Assembly: GCF_003350535.1 (NCBI RefSeq)
Contig: NZ_QQBB01000006.1
Coordinates: 124,001 to 188,000 of the forward strand
Source: Microvirga subterranea
GTDB lineage: Bacteria > Pseudomonadota > Alphaproteobacteria > Rhizobiales > Beijerinckiaceae
Direction of reading: 5' to 3'
Length of the DNA: 64,000 bases
The notes below the pieces were generated by a model. The model made no database searches. It was not told the origin of the DNA and saw nothing but the letters and a program-made list of their open reading frames with translations. Each line of letters starts with the position of its first letter. The stretch's first letter is position 1. This document shows positions 44,142 to 54,535 of this stretch, piece by piece. The position numbers and the translations under genes are program-made.

Positions 44142-45659
44142 ATGGCATCGGGTTGGTCGTCTTTCAGGGGGCGCTTCGGCAAGAAGCCGCAGGGGGACGT
44201 TCAGGATTCGCCTTCCGAGCCGGTGCTCGTCGTCACGACCATGCAGGCTCCGCAGCAGGATCACGCGCCGGCCAAGGCCGAGCCGCCTCTCCTGCGGCCC
44301 GACGGGGCGCTCGACTCGGTCGGCCAGAAGAACGAGCTGATCCGGGTCCGGTTCGCCAACCTGATCGACCGCCTGGAGGAGATCCGCAGCCTCAAGGACG
44401 ACTTCACCCTGCTCAGCGAGCCGGTCTACGACCTCATCCGCAACTATCCCCAGCTCCAGTCCCGCCTGCTCGAAACCGAGGCGGTGCTCAAGCAGGAGAG
44501 CGAGACCACGGTGGCGCTGCGCCGGGAGCTGGCCGATCTGTCCGCCGCCCAGGCCCGCATGGCCGACGACCTTTCGGCCACTGTCTCCCAGCTGCGCAAG
44601 GCCGAAGGAAAGGTGCGCGAGCAGGATTCCTTCATCGAGGACCTTCGCCTCAATGTGAAGGACAAGGAGGCGATCGTCGCCGACCTCGAGAACCAGCTGT
44701 CCATCGAGACCGAGCGCGCCCGCAACATCACGGAAGAGAACCAGGCCCTGCGCCTCGAAGCCCAGGAAGCCGACCAGACGGTCGCCCGCGCCGAGCGCGA
44801 GCTGATCGAGACCCGCGAGCGGAACGGCCTGCTCGATCACGAGGTCAAACGGCTCCAGAAGGTCGCCGAGGAGCAGAACTACCGCCTCACCAGCCTGTCC
44901 AACCGCTACAGCGAGCTTGAGACCCAGCTCGAGGCCACCCGCCAGCGCGCCTCGGAGCTCGAAACCAAGCTCATGGCCGAGCAGGTCCTGCGCCAGCGCC
45001 TGGAGACCCAGCTCGACTCCGAGCGCTCCGCGCACCAGACCGATCTTTCGGCGCTCGACATGAAGATCGAGGGGCTCAATTCCCGCCTCGGAGCGACCGA
45101 CAAGATCCTGGCCCATACCCGCGATCAGCTGCGCGACAAGAACGAGGCCCTGCGCGGCGTCGAGCGGAACCTGAAAGAGACCACGATCGAGAAGAACACC
45201 CTGGAGCGCCGCCTGGAGGCGACCCAGCAGGAGGTCGAGCGCCAGGTGGGCATGGTCAACGAGCTCCAGCGCTCGCGCATCGAGCTGCAGGAGCGCGTCG
45301 AGATGCTGGGCAAGGCCATCGCCGCCAAGGACTTCCAGATCGAGAGCTCGGACAACAAGGTGGCGAGCCTGACCGAGCGCATCGACCAGCTCACCAAGCG
45401 CTTCGACCAGGAACGGAGCACCCTGGAATCTGCGAACCGCCGCCTCACCGAGGAGCTGCAGAACGAGAAGGCCGAACGCTCCCTGATCCAGGGCGCCCTG
45501 GAGATCGCGCGCGAGAGCCGGATCAAGATCCAGAAGAAATACGTGGCCCTGCGCAAGAAGACCCGCCTCGACACGCCGGAGGAAGAGCCGACCCTCTTCG
45601 ACGAGGAGGACGAGATCGAGACGAACGTACGGCCTCTGAAATCCCCGGACGCCGAATAA
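44142..45659 (+). CDS. Long coiled-coil protein of unknown function
   Basis: The 505-residue protein has a basic, disordered N-terminus (about 1-55), a short conserved region (about 60-105, with NELIRVRFANLIDRLEEIRS and DDFTLLSEPVYDLI), then about 350 residues of nearly unbroken heptad-type coiled coil, a basic turn (IKIQKKYVALRKKTRL) and an acidic tail. There is no signal peptide, membrane segment or ATPase motif. Long rod proteins of this sort can be cytoskeletal or scaffolding (compare crescentin), but no specific family is recognised. A strong terminator follows. Confidence 0.8.
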   Translation: MASGWSSFRGRFGKKPQGDVQDSPSEPVLVVTTMQAPQQDHAPAKAEPPLLRPDGALDSVGQKNELIRVRFANLIDRLEEIRSLKDDFTLLSEPVYDLIRNYPQLQSRLLETEAVLKQESETTVALRRELADLSAAQARMADDLSATVSQLRKAEGKVREQDSFIEDLRLNVKDKEAIVADLENQLSIETERARNITEENQALRLEAQEADQTVARAERELIETRERNGLLDHEVKRLQKVAEEQNYRLTSLSNRYSELETQLEATRQRASELETKLMAEQVLRQRLETQLDSERSAHQTDLSALDMKIEGLNSRLGATDKILAHTRDQLRDKNEALRGVERNLKETTIEKNTLERRLEATQQEVERQVGMVNELQRSRIELQERVEMLGKAIAAKDFQIESSDNKVASLTERIDQLTKRFDQERSTLESANRRLTEELQNEKAERSLIQGALEIARESRIKIQKKYVALRKKTRLDTPEEEPTLFDEEDEIETNVRPLKSPDAE

Positions 45660-45672
45660 ATAATCCACTGGA

Positions 45673-45700
45673 AAGCCCCGCCGTAGCGGGGCTTCTTCTT
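45673..45700 (+). terminator. Rho-independent terminator after the coiled-coil gene
   Basis: AAGCCCCGC, a CGTA loop and GCGGGGCTT are followed by CTTCTT, 13 bases after the stop. Confidence 0.85.
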
Positions 45701-45756
45701 GAGGCGGAGGTGCGAAGGGCCATAGTCGGTGCTGCCCTGTCCCCGAGCAGATCGTC

Positions 45757-46347
45757 ATGTGCTTCGATCCAGCCGCCTTCCGCCAGCATGTTCAAACCGT
45801 CCTCGACCGATATGCCGAGCACTTCGCGGTCCCTGTGGACGTGCACGAAGTGTTGCGCCGCCAGATCGCCGAGGGGAGCGACATCCATTCCCGCCGCACC
45901 TTTCCGGGACACGTCACCACGTCGGCGATCGTCCTCGACCGCGCGGGGCGCCGGACGCTCCTCATCAGTCACCGCGCGCTGGCGCGCTGGCTCCAGCCCG
46001 GCGGCCATTACGAGGCGCCCGAGGAGCTGACGGATTCCGCCCTCAGGGAAGCGGTCGAGGAGACGGGGCTTCAGGGCCTGAGCCTTGATTCCTGGCATGC
46101 GGAGACGAACCTACCCATTGACATCGACAGCCATGTCATCCCGGCGCGTCCGGAGAGGGGCGAGCCCGAGCACTGGCATCACGACATCCGCTACGTGGTC
46201 CGCGCCGACGAGAGCGCGGGCCTTCGCCCCGACCTCGCCGAGGTGGAGAAGGCCGCGTGGCACGACGTTTCGGCTCTTGCGGCCATCATGCCCCGGGCCC
46301 TGCGCCATCTGGACGAGCGTCGCCTTATTCGGCATTCCTCCCCCTGA
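45757..46347 (+). CDS. Nudix hydrolase
   Basis: The 196-residue protein has an N-terminal helical extension (about 1-45) and a Nudix domain with a complete box: GGHYEAPEE, then LREAVEETGL. A His/Trp-rich loop, HWHHDIRYVV, follows. This layout is like the larger Nudix proteins of unclear substrate. The start ATG at 45757 gives MCFDPAAFRQHV; no strong ribosome site is visible. It stands alone after a terminator. Confidence 0.88.
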   Translation: MCFDPAAFRQHVQTVLDRYAEHFAVPVDVHEVLRRQIAEGSDIHSRRTFPGHVTTSAIVLDRAGRRTLLISHRALARWLQPGGHYEAPEELTDSALREAVEETGLQGLSLDSWHAETNLPIDIDSHVIPARPERGEPEHWHHDIRYVVRADESAGLRPDLAEVEKAAWHDVSALAAIMPRALRHLDERRLIRHSSP

Positions 46348-46404
46348 CAAAGTTTGTGGTCGTTCTTACATGTCCGGAAATCGCAGCTTTGAAGGAGGCT
46401 CGCC

Positions 46405-47130
46405 ATGAACGACCAGGAGCGCCAGGTCATCTCCGACATCTTCCGCCGCCTCGAACAAGTGGCGAACCAGCCGCGCGATCCGGAAGCCGAGCGCTTCATC
46501 GCCGAGAAGCTGCGCCAGCAGCCCTATGCGCCCTATGCCATGGCCCAGACGGTCTTCGTCCAGGAGCAGGCCCTCGCCAACCTTCAGGCCGAGAACGAGC
46601 ATCTGCGCGCCGAGATCGAGCAGGCGCGGCGTCAGCCGCAGCAGGGCGGTGGCTTCCTGTCCAGCATCTTCGGCGGCGGCTCGCGTCCGCAGGAGCCGAC
46701 CTATCGGCATCCCCCCGGCCAGGTCTCGCCCTGGGGGGCTCCCCAGCCGCACCCGACGCAGCAGCCCTATGGCGGACAGCCGGGTTACGGCGGGCCGCAG
46801 GGCGGCATGATGGGCGGCGCGCCCGGACCCTGGGGCGGTATGCAGCCCCGTGGCGGCGGCTTCCTGCAGGGGGCGCTCACGACGGCGGCCGGCGTTGCCG
46901 GCGGCATGATGATCGCCAACGCCCTGTCCCATGCGTTCGGCGGCGGTCCCGAGGCCGGTGGCGACAAGTCCGCGCTCGCCGACATGGGGGCGGGCGACCA
47001 GAACCCGGATACCGGCTTCGCAGGCATCACCGACTCGCTCTACGAGGACCCGCAGGGGCAGGGCGGAGGCGGCCATGACGATTACGCCGATTTCGGCGGC
47101 GATGGCGGGGACGGCGGCGACTGGACCTGA
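46405..47130 (+). CDS. DUF2076 family protein
   Basis: The 241-residue protein has the DUF2076 start MNDQERQVISDIFRRLEQV and the AMAQTVFVQEQALANLQAEN helix, a Gly/Pro/Gln-rich disordered middle and an acidic Gly/Asp-rich tail. One hydrophobic Gly-rich segment (GALTTAAGVAGGMMIANALS) could enter the membrane. A GAAGGAGG site precedes the ATG. The function is unknown; relatives are linked to envelope or periplasm. Its own terminator follows. Confidence 0.85.
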   Translation: MNDQERQVISDIFRRLEQVANQPRDPEAERFIAEKLRQQPYAPYAMAQTVFVQEQALANLQAENEHLRAEIEQARRQPQQGGGFLSSIFGGGSRPQEPTYRHPPGQVSPWGAPQPHPTQQPYGGQPGYGGPQGGMMGGAPGPWGGMQPRGGGFLQGALTTAAGVAGGMMIANALSHAFGGGPEAGGDKSALADMGAGDQNPDTGFAGITDSLYEDPQGQGGGGHDDYADFGGDGGDGGDWT

Positions 47131-47157
47131 CCCGCAGTCCCTTTGCGTATCCCGACG

Positions 47158-47186
47158 AGCGCCCGCTGGTGGCGGGCGCTTTTTTA
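47158..47186 (+). terminator. Strong Rho-independent terminator
   Basis: AGCGCCCGC, a TGGTG loop and GCGGGCGCT are followed by six T, between the convergent DUF2076 and SMR genes. Confidence 0.93.
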
Positions 47187-47189
47187 TGG

Positions 47190-47519
47190 TCAGCGGCCGG
47201 CCGTGCGGGAGAACAGGTTGATCACGAGGACGCCCGCCACGATCAGCGCCATGCCGATGACGGCGGGCATATCGAGCGGCTGGCGGTAGAGGATCCAGCC
47301 GGCCAGAGCGATCAGCACGATGCCGATCCCGGACCAGAGGGCGTAGGCGATCCCGACCGGGATCGTCCTCAGGGTGAGGGACAGGCAGTAGAAGGCGAGC
47401 CCATAGCCGATGACCACGACGAGAGACGGGCCGAGCCGCGTGAACCCCTCCGCAGCCTTCAGGGCGGAGGTCGCAATCACTTCGCACAGGATGGCGGCGA
47501 GCAGATAGGCGTAGTTCAT
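47190..47519 (-). CDS. Small multidrug resistance (SMR) transporter
   Basis: The 109-residue protein has four membrane helices and the SMR signatures: Glu13 in the first helix (LLAAILCEVIAT) and IAYALWSGIGIVLIAL in the third. These proton antiporters export cationic drugs or guanidinium; the sequence looks closer to EmrE than to SugE, but this is not certain. It starts with MNYAYLLAAIL. It faces the DUF2076 gene tail to tail. Confidence 0.92.
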   Translation of the reverse strand: MNYAYLLAAILCEVIATSALKAAEGFTRLGPSLVVVIGYGLAFYCLSLTLRTIPVGIAYALWSGIGIVLIALAGWILYRQPLDMPAVIGMALIVAGVLVINLFSRTAGR

Positions 47520-47923
47520 GATGGACCGGAGGAGAATGCAGGGGGGCTCGGCGGCGTCAACCAGTGTCCTGTTTCGGAGGGTTGGGGTAGGCCTGACAGG
47601 TATTGCCTATACCTACATGTTCATATAGGTAAATTTGTTAAAATATTTCACCAACGAAGCTGCAGTTATTGCCCTCTATGAATAGGTAGTTGTTTTTGAT
47701 ATACTTCAACAATTGACATGAATGTTCATCGATTATTTGCGTTTCGTTCGGACTTTGATCCGAAAACGATGTAATAATATCCGAAATGCTGCTCATGATC
47801 GGAACGAGGCGTGAACGGCGCAAAGGGGCTCCGCCGGCAACCGATGCGGGCGATGTCCCGAGTCAAAAACGCGAACCGCCCTCCTGACGACGCAGCCAGG
47901 AGGGCGGTTCATGATGGCGGGGA
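47520..47923. other. AT-rich island with a possible 52-61-codon frame
   Basis: These 404 bases contain a distinctly AT-rich block (about 47590-47800) in a GC-rich region. A minus-strand frame at 47638-47823 could encode up to 61 residues (MSSISDIITSFSDQSPNETQ and onward from an internal ATG), but no convincing ribosome site is visible. The right end holds the L,D-transpeptidase terminator. The block could be a remnant of transferred DNA or a promoter region for the SMR gene. Confidence 0.4.
47864..47910 (-). terminator. Rho-independent terminator of the L,D-transpeptidase gene
   Basis: On the minus strand GAACCGCCCTCCTG and CAGGAGGGCGGTTC form a perfect 14-bp stem over a 10-base loop, followed by GCG and a T-run of five, 14 bases past the stop. 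Confidence 0.92.
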
Positions 47924-48733
47924 TCAGATCACGATGACCGGGGTGCCGACGCGGACGCGGCTGTAGAGGTCGATCACGTCCTTGTTGAGCATGCGGATGC
48001 AGCCGGAGGACACGGCCTGGCCAATCGTGTGCGGCTCGTTGGTGCCGTGGATGCGGTAGAGGGACGAGCCGAGATAGAGCGCGCGGGCGCCGAGCGGGTT
48101 GTCCGGGCCGCCTTCCATGTGCCGCGGCAGGTCGGGGCGGCGACGGATCATCTCGGCCGGCGGACGCCAGTCGGGCCACTCGCGCTTCATGCTCACCGTC
48201 TTGCGGCCGGCCCATTCGAAACCGGGACGGCCCACGCCGATGCCGTAGCGGATGGCGCGTCCGTCGCCCTGGACCAGATAGAGGAACTTGTTGGGCGTAT
48301 CGACGATGATCGTGCCGGGCCGCTCGTTGCCCCGATAGGCCACGATCTGGCGCTGGAACTGCGGCGCGATCGCGTAATCGATGCTGTTGTCGTAACCGGA
48401 ATCAGCGCCGTATTCCTCCGGCAGGGCCGCCATCGCGGTGCCGGAGCGCCGGCTCGCGCGCGTCTCGTAGGGGTAGCCGGTCATCGGATCGACGGGCGCG
48501 GCCTGATAGGCGCTGCGGGCCCGCGACGACGGGCGCGACACGAACGGGTAATCCTGGTTGAGGTAGCCGTCCTGCGCCTGGGCGTAGGGATAGTCGTAAC
48601 CCGGCACCACGAGCAGGTTGCCATAGGCATCTCTGGGGGCCGCTTGCGGATAGCCGCGCATCGGCTGGGCGTAGCCCACCGCCGGAAGGGACACGGCCAG
48701 AAGGAAGACGGAGCAGGGAAGCCAAGCGCGCAT
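47924..48733 (-). CDS. L,D-transpeptidase (ErfK/YbiS/YcfS type)
   Basis: The 269-residue protein has a signal peptide (MRAWLPCSVFLLAVSLPAVG, cleaved near YAQ), a Tyr/Pro/Ala-rich linker and a YkuD domain (about 140-269) with the catalytic motif HGTNEPHTIGQ...SSGCIRM (His229, His235, Cys245). It makes 3-3 crosslinks in peptidoglycan or links proteins to it. The Tyr/Pro-rich linker is typical of Hyphomicrobiales, where unipolar growth uses such enzymes. It stands alone. Confidence 0.93.
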   Translation of the reverse strand: MRAWLPCSVFLLAVSLPAVGYAQPMRGYPQAAPRDAYGNLLVVPGYDYPYAQAQDGYLNQDYPFVSRPSSRARSAYQAAPVDPMTGYPYETRASRRSGTAMAALPEEYGADSGYDNSIDYAIAPQFQRQIVAYRGNERPGTIIVDTPNKFLYLVQGDGRAIRYGIGVGRPGFEWAGRKTVSMKREWPDWRPPAEMIRRRPDLPRHMEGGPDNPLGARALYLGSSLYRIHGTNEPHTIGQAVSSGCIRMLNKDVIDLYSRVRVGTPVIVI

Positions 48734-48952
48734 CGAAGCATCCTCTCATGCGTGAATTTGGAGGTTAACGGAAAGCGTGGCGATTGTTTCCGCCAAGGTC
48801 ATGCAAAATCAGGCAATGAATCTCAAGTGCGGCTTTCCTGTCCATCACGGGAAAACAGATGATGCCGCACTTGTGAAAGTGCTGTAAGAGCCCTGTCCTG
48901 CAGGCCGGCGACGGCCGCATTCCTGGAATTTGCCCTCACACGTCGAGACATC

Positions 48953-49798
48953 ATGTATTTCGGTCCCGCCCTGCGGGCTGCCGCGGGCATCGCGGTCCTG
49001 TCCGTCATGGACGCGGTCATCAAGGGGATGTCCGCGTATTACCCGACCTTCCAGGTCGCCTCCCTCCGCTTTCTCTGCGGGACGATCGTGGCGACCGGTG
49101 TCGTGGCGGTGATGCGGCCCGGCTGGCCTAGCCGCGAGACCGTGGTGGCGAACCTCCTGCGCTCGGTCGCCGCCGTCGTGACGGCGGTGAGCTTCTTCTA
49201 TGCGCTGGGGCAGCTCCCGCTCGCCGAAACCCTCGTCCTGTCGTTCCTGTCGCCCATGTTCATCGCCCTGTTCGGCATGCTCATGCTGCGCGAGAAGGTG
49301 GACGGGCGCATCGTGGCGGCGATCGCGGTCGGTTTCATCGGTACCCTCGTGGTGGTCCTGGGCCAGACGGGGGAGGCCTCCGCGGCACGCTCCTGGTCGG
49401 GCGTCGGGGCGGCGCTGCTCTCGGCGGTCACCTACGCGTTCAGCCTCGTGCTCCTGCGCCAGCGAGCGCAGCGCGACAAGTTCATCCACATCGTGTTCTT
49501 CCAGAACATCGGTCCGGCACTGCTGGTCCTGCCCTTCGGGCTCTTGTTCTGGCAGCCCATCGACAGCGCTCATCTGCCCTGGTTCATGACCATGGGGGTG
49601 CTCGGGGTCATCGGTCACATCCTCATGGCGACCGCCTATGCCAAGGCGGAGGCGGCCCGCCTCGCGCCGCTCGAATACACGGCCCTGATCTGGGCCGCCG
49701 CCATCGGCTACGGGGTGTTCCACGAGATCCCCACCTGGGCGACGCTCGGCGGCGGCATCCTCATCGTGACGGCGGCGGCGCTCACCTCGCGGCGCTGA
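48953..49798 (+). CDS. DMT-superfamily (EamA) transporter
   Basis: The 281-residue protein has ten membrane helices in two EamA repeats, with VMDAVIKGMSAYYPTFQVAS, the FFYALGQLPLAETLVLSFLS segment and GHILMATAYAKAEAARLAPL. Members export or import metabolites such as amino acids; the substrate is unknown. It starts at ATG 48953 without a strong ribosome site. It precedes the groESL promoter on the same strand by 160 bases. Confidence 0.9.
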   Translation: MYFGPALRAAAGIAVLSVMDAVIKGMSAYYPTFQVASLRFLCGTIVATGVVAVMRPGWPSRETVVANLLRSVAAVVTAVSFFYALGQLPLAETLVLSFLSPMFIALFGMLMLREKVDGRIVAAIAVGFIGTLVVVLGQTGEASAARSWSGVGAALLSAVTYAFSLVLLRQRAQRDKFIHIVFFQNIGPALLVLPFGLLFWQPIDSAHLPWFMTMGVLGVIGHILMATAYAKAEAARLAPLEYTALIWAAAIGYGVFHEIPTWATLGGGILIVTAAALTSRR

Positions 49799-49836
49799 CG
49801 TCGGGAAAGCGCCTTAACTCTATGGGAGGGGGTGTC

Positions 49837-49865
49837 TTGACTCGGTCCTGCGACATCCTTATCTC
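49837..49865 (+). promoter_or_regulatory. Promoter of groES-groEL
   Basis: TTGACT (49837-49842) and the AT-rich TTATCT (49859-49864) lie 16 bases apart just before the CIRCE element. The CTTGA start and CCTTATCT also fit an alphaproteobacterial RpoH promoter, so heat-shock sigma and housekeeping sigma may share this site. Confidence 0.6.
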
Positions 49866-49875
49866 GCGGCCAGCG

Positions 49876-49902
49876 TTGGCACTCGTCCCGAGACAGTGCT
49901 AA
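49876..49902 (+). promoter_or_regulatory. CIRCE operator (HrcA binding site)
   Basis: TTGGCACTC-N9-CAGTGCTAA matches the CIRCE consensus TTAGCACTC-N9-GAGTGCTAA with one change in each arm. It lies right after the promoter and 57 bases before groES, the expected place for repression by HrcA. Confidence 0.9.
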
Positions 49903-49959
49903 CAGCAAAGAAAGACGCGGCCACTGGGGGCTGCGCCAACAGGCATAAGAGGAAGTTCC

Positions 49960-50250
49960 ATGAAGTTCCGTCCGCTGCACGACCGCGTCGTCGTCCGCCG
50001 TATTGATGCGGAAGAGAAGACGAAGGGCGGCATCATCATCCCCGACACCGCCAAGGAAAAGCCGCAAGAGGGCGAAGTCGTCGCCGTCGGCCCTGGCGCC
50101 CGCGATGAGAACGGCAAGGTTGCGGCCCTCGACGTGAAGGCCGGCGACCGCGTGCTGTTCGGCAAGTGGTCCGGCACGGAAGTCCGCATCGATGGCGAGG
50201 ATCTCCTGATCATGAAGGAATCCGACATCATGGGCGTGATCGCTGCATAA
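49960..50250 (+). CDS. groES: Co-chaperonin GroES
   Basis: The 96-residue protein is a complete GroES, from [20 protein letters not shown], through the mobile loop [19 protein letters not shown], to the conserved YDMPIMGVIAA-like end ([10 protein letters not shown]). It caps the GroEL chamber. An AGAGGAAG site precedes the ATG. groEL follows after 58 bases. Confidence 0.98.
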   Translation: MKFRPLHDRVVVRRIDAEEKTKGGIIIPDTAKEKPQEGEVVAVGPGARDENGKVAALDVKAGDRVLFGKWSGTEVRIDGEDLLIMKESDIMGVIAA

Positions 50251-50305
50251 TTCCGCGCACGGCTCCCGCAAAAAAATTCCTTTTCCAAGTCAACTGGAGG
50301 CATAG

Positions 50306-51949
<1,644 letters not shown>

Positions 51950-51977
51950 TCCCATCCGCACAGCGGTTAAGTCAAAG

Positions 51978-52010
51978 AAGCCCCGGAGGAAACTCCGGGG
52001 CTTTTGTTTT
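51978..52010 (+). terminator. Rho-independent terminator of groESL
   Basis: AAGCCCCGGAG, a GAAA loop and CTCCGGGGCTT are followed by TTGTTTT. The 11-bp stem is identical in both arms to the one after the RTX gene at 53843. Confidence 0.93.
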
Positions 52011-52084
52011 ATAAGACTTTAGCCTTGTTTTTTGAAACATAATAACATATTGTGCCTCCCGCTCGCTCCTGTGGAAGGCCGCCC

Positions 52085-53791
52085 ATGACTGTCTATGTGA
52101 TCGACCCTTCGAGGCCGCTGCCTCCGGCGAGGGATCCCAATACGCCTGCCCTAAGACTGGCAAACAACGACACAGTCGTGCTAGCGGCCGGAGCAAGCAT
52201 CGAAGCGTATGGTATCAGCGCACCAGCGCTCTCGGGTGCACTCGGAACCACCCTCCTGATCGACGGACTGGTTCATAGCGAATTCGACCACGCGATCATG
52301 ACTCACGGCACTATCAATGTGGCGAGCACGGGTATTGTGCGTGGCCTCGAGGCCGGAATCTATCTGCACGAGGACTATCAGAACGGCAGACCGAACGTCC
52401 TCACGAACGCTGGCAGTATTTCGAGCGCGTCTGTCGGCGTTGTGGTCGAAGGCGCGCGCAGCGTGATCACGAATTTCGGCAAGATCACGGGCGACTATGG
52501 CATTTGGTTCGAGGGCAGTGATGGGCCGGACGACACTCTCGTGATCAACAACACGGGACTTATCAAGGGCAATTCTGCGGCTGTCATCGGTCTCTTCTAC
52601 GGTTCAACAGTCCTGACGAATTCAGGGCGGATTGAAGGGGATGTCCATTTTGGCAGCGGCGGATGGATCATGCCTCGCGGCCCCTCCAGCAACGTCTATG
52701 ATGGGCGTGGCGGAACCATTAACGGCGAAGTGATCTTCCTCTCGGGAAATGACATCGCCTACGGAGGAGATGGCTCGGAAGCGTTCTCGATGGGCTCAAG
52801 CATCAATTACGTCGACGGTGGCGCCGGCATCGATACGCTTCGTTATGTTGCGGCAGCGACTGTCGATTTGAGGATAACGGAACGACAGCAGACGAGCGCT
52901 GCAAGTTGGGACACCATCCTCAATATCGAGAACCTGACTGGCGGTCACTTAGGCGATCATTTCACCGGAAATGATGTCGCCAATGTCTTCACAGGTGCCG
53001 GCGGCGCCGACATGCTCGACAGTCAGGGCGGAAACGATCTCCTGAACGGCGGCACCGGAAACGACACCCTCACTGGTGGTGATGGGACCGACATTGCCAT
53101 GTTCTCCGGCCGTTTCTCCGACTACACGATCACTACGGGGCGAGGTGGTCTGATCATCATCAGCGACAATCGTGCGACTGGAGGCGACGGAGTCGATCAG
53201 CTTACCGAGGTCGAGTTTGCGATCTTCAGCGACCGTCTGTACACGCTGCCGACCAGCGCTCCCTCGACGCCCGTCTCAACCGAGCCGCCAATCCACTCGC
53301 TTCCGATCAATCCGGAAACGCCAGAGCCGCAGGTCCCCCTCGTGGCGCCCACTACCGTCGAGATGGCCGCCACTCCGCTCACCCTCAAGGGCGGCAAGAA
53401 GGCCGACGTGCTCGTGGGCGGGGCGGGTAACGACCTGCTCAACGGCGGGCTCGGCAACGACAGGCTCAGCGGCGGTGAGGGTTCGGACGTGTTCGTGTTC
53501 AGCACCAAGCTCAAGATGAACGTGGACCGGCTCACCGACTTCTCGGGCGCGGACGACACGATCCAGCTCTCGAAGGCGGTGTTCGGCAAGCTGCAGAAGG
53601 GCGTGCTCTCGAAGGATGCGTTCCGCATCGGCGCGAAGGCCCTGGATGCGGACGACCGGATTGTGTTCAACGCCAAGACCGGCGCGCTGTCCTACGACGC
53701 GGACGGTTCGGGCACGGCCCACGCGGCGGTTGTCTTCGCCAAGGTGAAGGCCGGCACGCATCTCACGGCGGACGATTTTTTCGTTCTCTGA
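52085..53791 (+). CDS. RTX calcium-binding protein
   Basis: The 568-residue protein starts MTVYVIDPSRPLPPARDPNT and has a beta-helix-like N-terminal part with repeated short motifs (TNAGSISSASVGVVVEGA, TNFGKITGDYGIWFEG, TNSGRIEGDV), then RTX repeats in two blocks (GGADMLDSQGGNDLLNGG and GGAGNDLLNGGLGNDRLSGG) and a C-terminal secretion-type domain ending TADDFFVL. It is probably exported by a type I system and may be a surface or adhesion protein. Bases 52085-53250 are less GC-rich than its last 500 bases and the groEL gene, which suggests a joined or acquired origin. Confidence 0.88.
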   Translation: MTVYVIDPSRPLPPARDPNTPALRLANNDTVVLAAGASIEAYGISAPALSGALGTTLLIDGLVHSEFDHAIMTHGTINVASTGIVRGLEAGIYLHEDYQNGRPNVLTNAGSISSASVGVVVEGARSVITNFGKITGDYGIWFEGSDGPDDTLVINNTGLIKGNSAAVIGLFYGSTVLTNSGRIEGDVHFGSGGWIMPRGPSSNVYDGRGGTINGEVIFLSGNDIAYGGDGSEAFSMGSSINYVDGGAGIDTLRYVAAATVDLRITERQQTSAASWDTILNIENLTGGHLGDHFTGNDVANVFTGAGGADMLDSQGGNDLLNGGTGNDTLTGGDGTDIAMFSGRFSDYTITTGRGGLIIISDNRATGGDGVDQLTEVEFAIFSDRLYTLPTSAPSTPVSTEPPIHSLPINPETPEPQVPLVAPTTVEMAATPLTLKGGKKADVLVGGAGNDLLNGGLGNDRLSGGEGSDVFVFSTKLKMNVDRLTDFSGADDTIQLSKAVFGKLQKGVLSKDAFRIGAKALDADDRIVFNAKTGALSYDADGSGTAHAAVVFAKVKAGTHLTADDFFVL

Positions 53792-53842
53792 CGATCCCGA
53801 GCACAGCGGGCAGGGTCCGTCCTGCAACCGCGCCGCAAAGAA

Positions 53843-53878
53843 GAAGCCCCGGAGTCTCCTCCGGGGCTTCGTGTTTTC
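53843..53878. terminator. Bidirectional terminator between the RTX and GST genes
   Basis: GAAGCCCCGGAG, a TCTC loop and CTCCGGGGCTTC form a 12-bp stem. The plus side is followed by GTGTTTT; the minus side by TTCTTTG. The 11 inner pairs equal those of the groESL terminator. Confidence 0.9.
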
Positions 53879-53887
53879 GCGGGTCCG

Positions 53888-54505
53888 TCAGGCCGCCTGC
53901 TTCAGCAGGCCCTCGGCGGCGAGCGCCTCCTGCACCTTCGGGCGGGCGGCCACCCGGTCGAGGAAGGCGCGCAGGTTGGGGTAGGGTGCTAGGTCGACCG
54001 CGTGGTAGTTCGACCAGTTCACGGTCGTGAACAGATAGCCATCGGCGACCGTGAAGCGCTCGCCCGTCAGGTAGGGGCGTGAAGCCAGCACCTTGTCGAG
54101 ATAGGCGAAGCGCTGGGCGAGCTTGTCCTTGGTGGCCTGCCGCACCGCATCGGGGGTCGTGGGGTTCCACAGGGGCCCGAAGCCCTTGTGGATCTCGGAC
54201 GTGATGAAGGTGAGCCACTCGTGCAGGCGGTGACGCTCGATCGTGCCGGGAGCCGGGACGAGACCGGCCTCGGGCTGGCCGTCGGCCACGAAGAGCAGGA
54301 GGGCGGCGGCTTCCGTCAGCACCTCGCCGTCCGGCAGGGCGACCGCCGGCACGTACCCCTTCGGGTTGATGGCCGAGAAGTCGGCGCCGGTCTCGGTCTT
54401 GCGGGTGGCGAGGTCCACCTTCTCAAGGGCGATCGGTGCTCCCGCCTCGCGGGCCGCGATGTGGACGGCGAGCGAGCAGGCGCCGGGGGTGTAGTAGAGC
54501 TTCAT
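53888..54505 (-). CDS. Glutathione S-transferase, beta-class-like
   Basis: The 205-residue protein starts MKLYYTPGACSLAVHIAARE, with the beta-class Cys10 and Ser11 active site, the cis-Pro region NPKGYVPAVALPDG and TEAAALLLFVAD glutathione site, and an all-helical C-terminal domain with FTVADGYLFTTVNW. It conjugates glutathione to electrophiles or reduces peroxides. It ends against the RTX gene terminator and is 30 bases after doxX on the same strand. Confidence 0.95.
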   Translation of the reverse strand: MKLYYTPGACSLAVHIAAREAGAPIALEKVDLATRKTETGADFSAINPKGYVPAVALPDGEVLTEAAALLLFVADGQPEAGLVPAPGTIERHRLHEWLTFITSEIHKGFGPLWNPTTPDAVRQATKDKLAQRFAYLDKVLASRPYLTGERFTVADGYLFTTVNWSNYHAVDLAPYPNLRAFLDRVAARPKVQEALAAEGLLKQAA

Positions 54506-54535
54506 GTCAGTCTCCAGGTTGAAGGGGTGGAAGGG

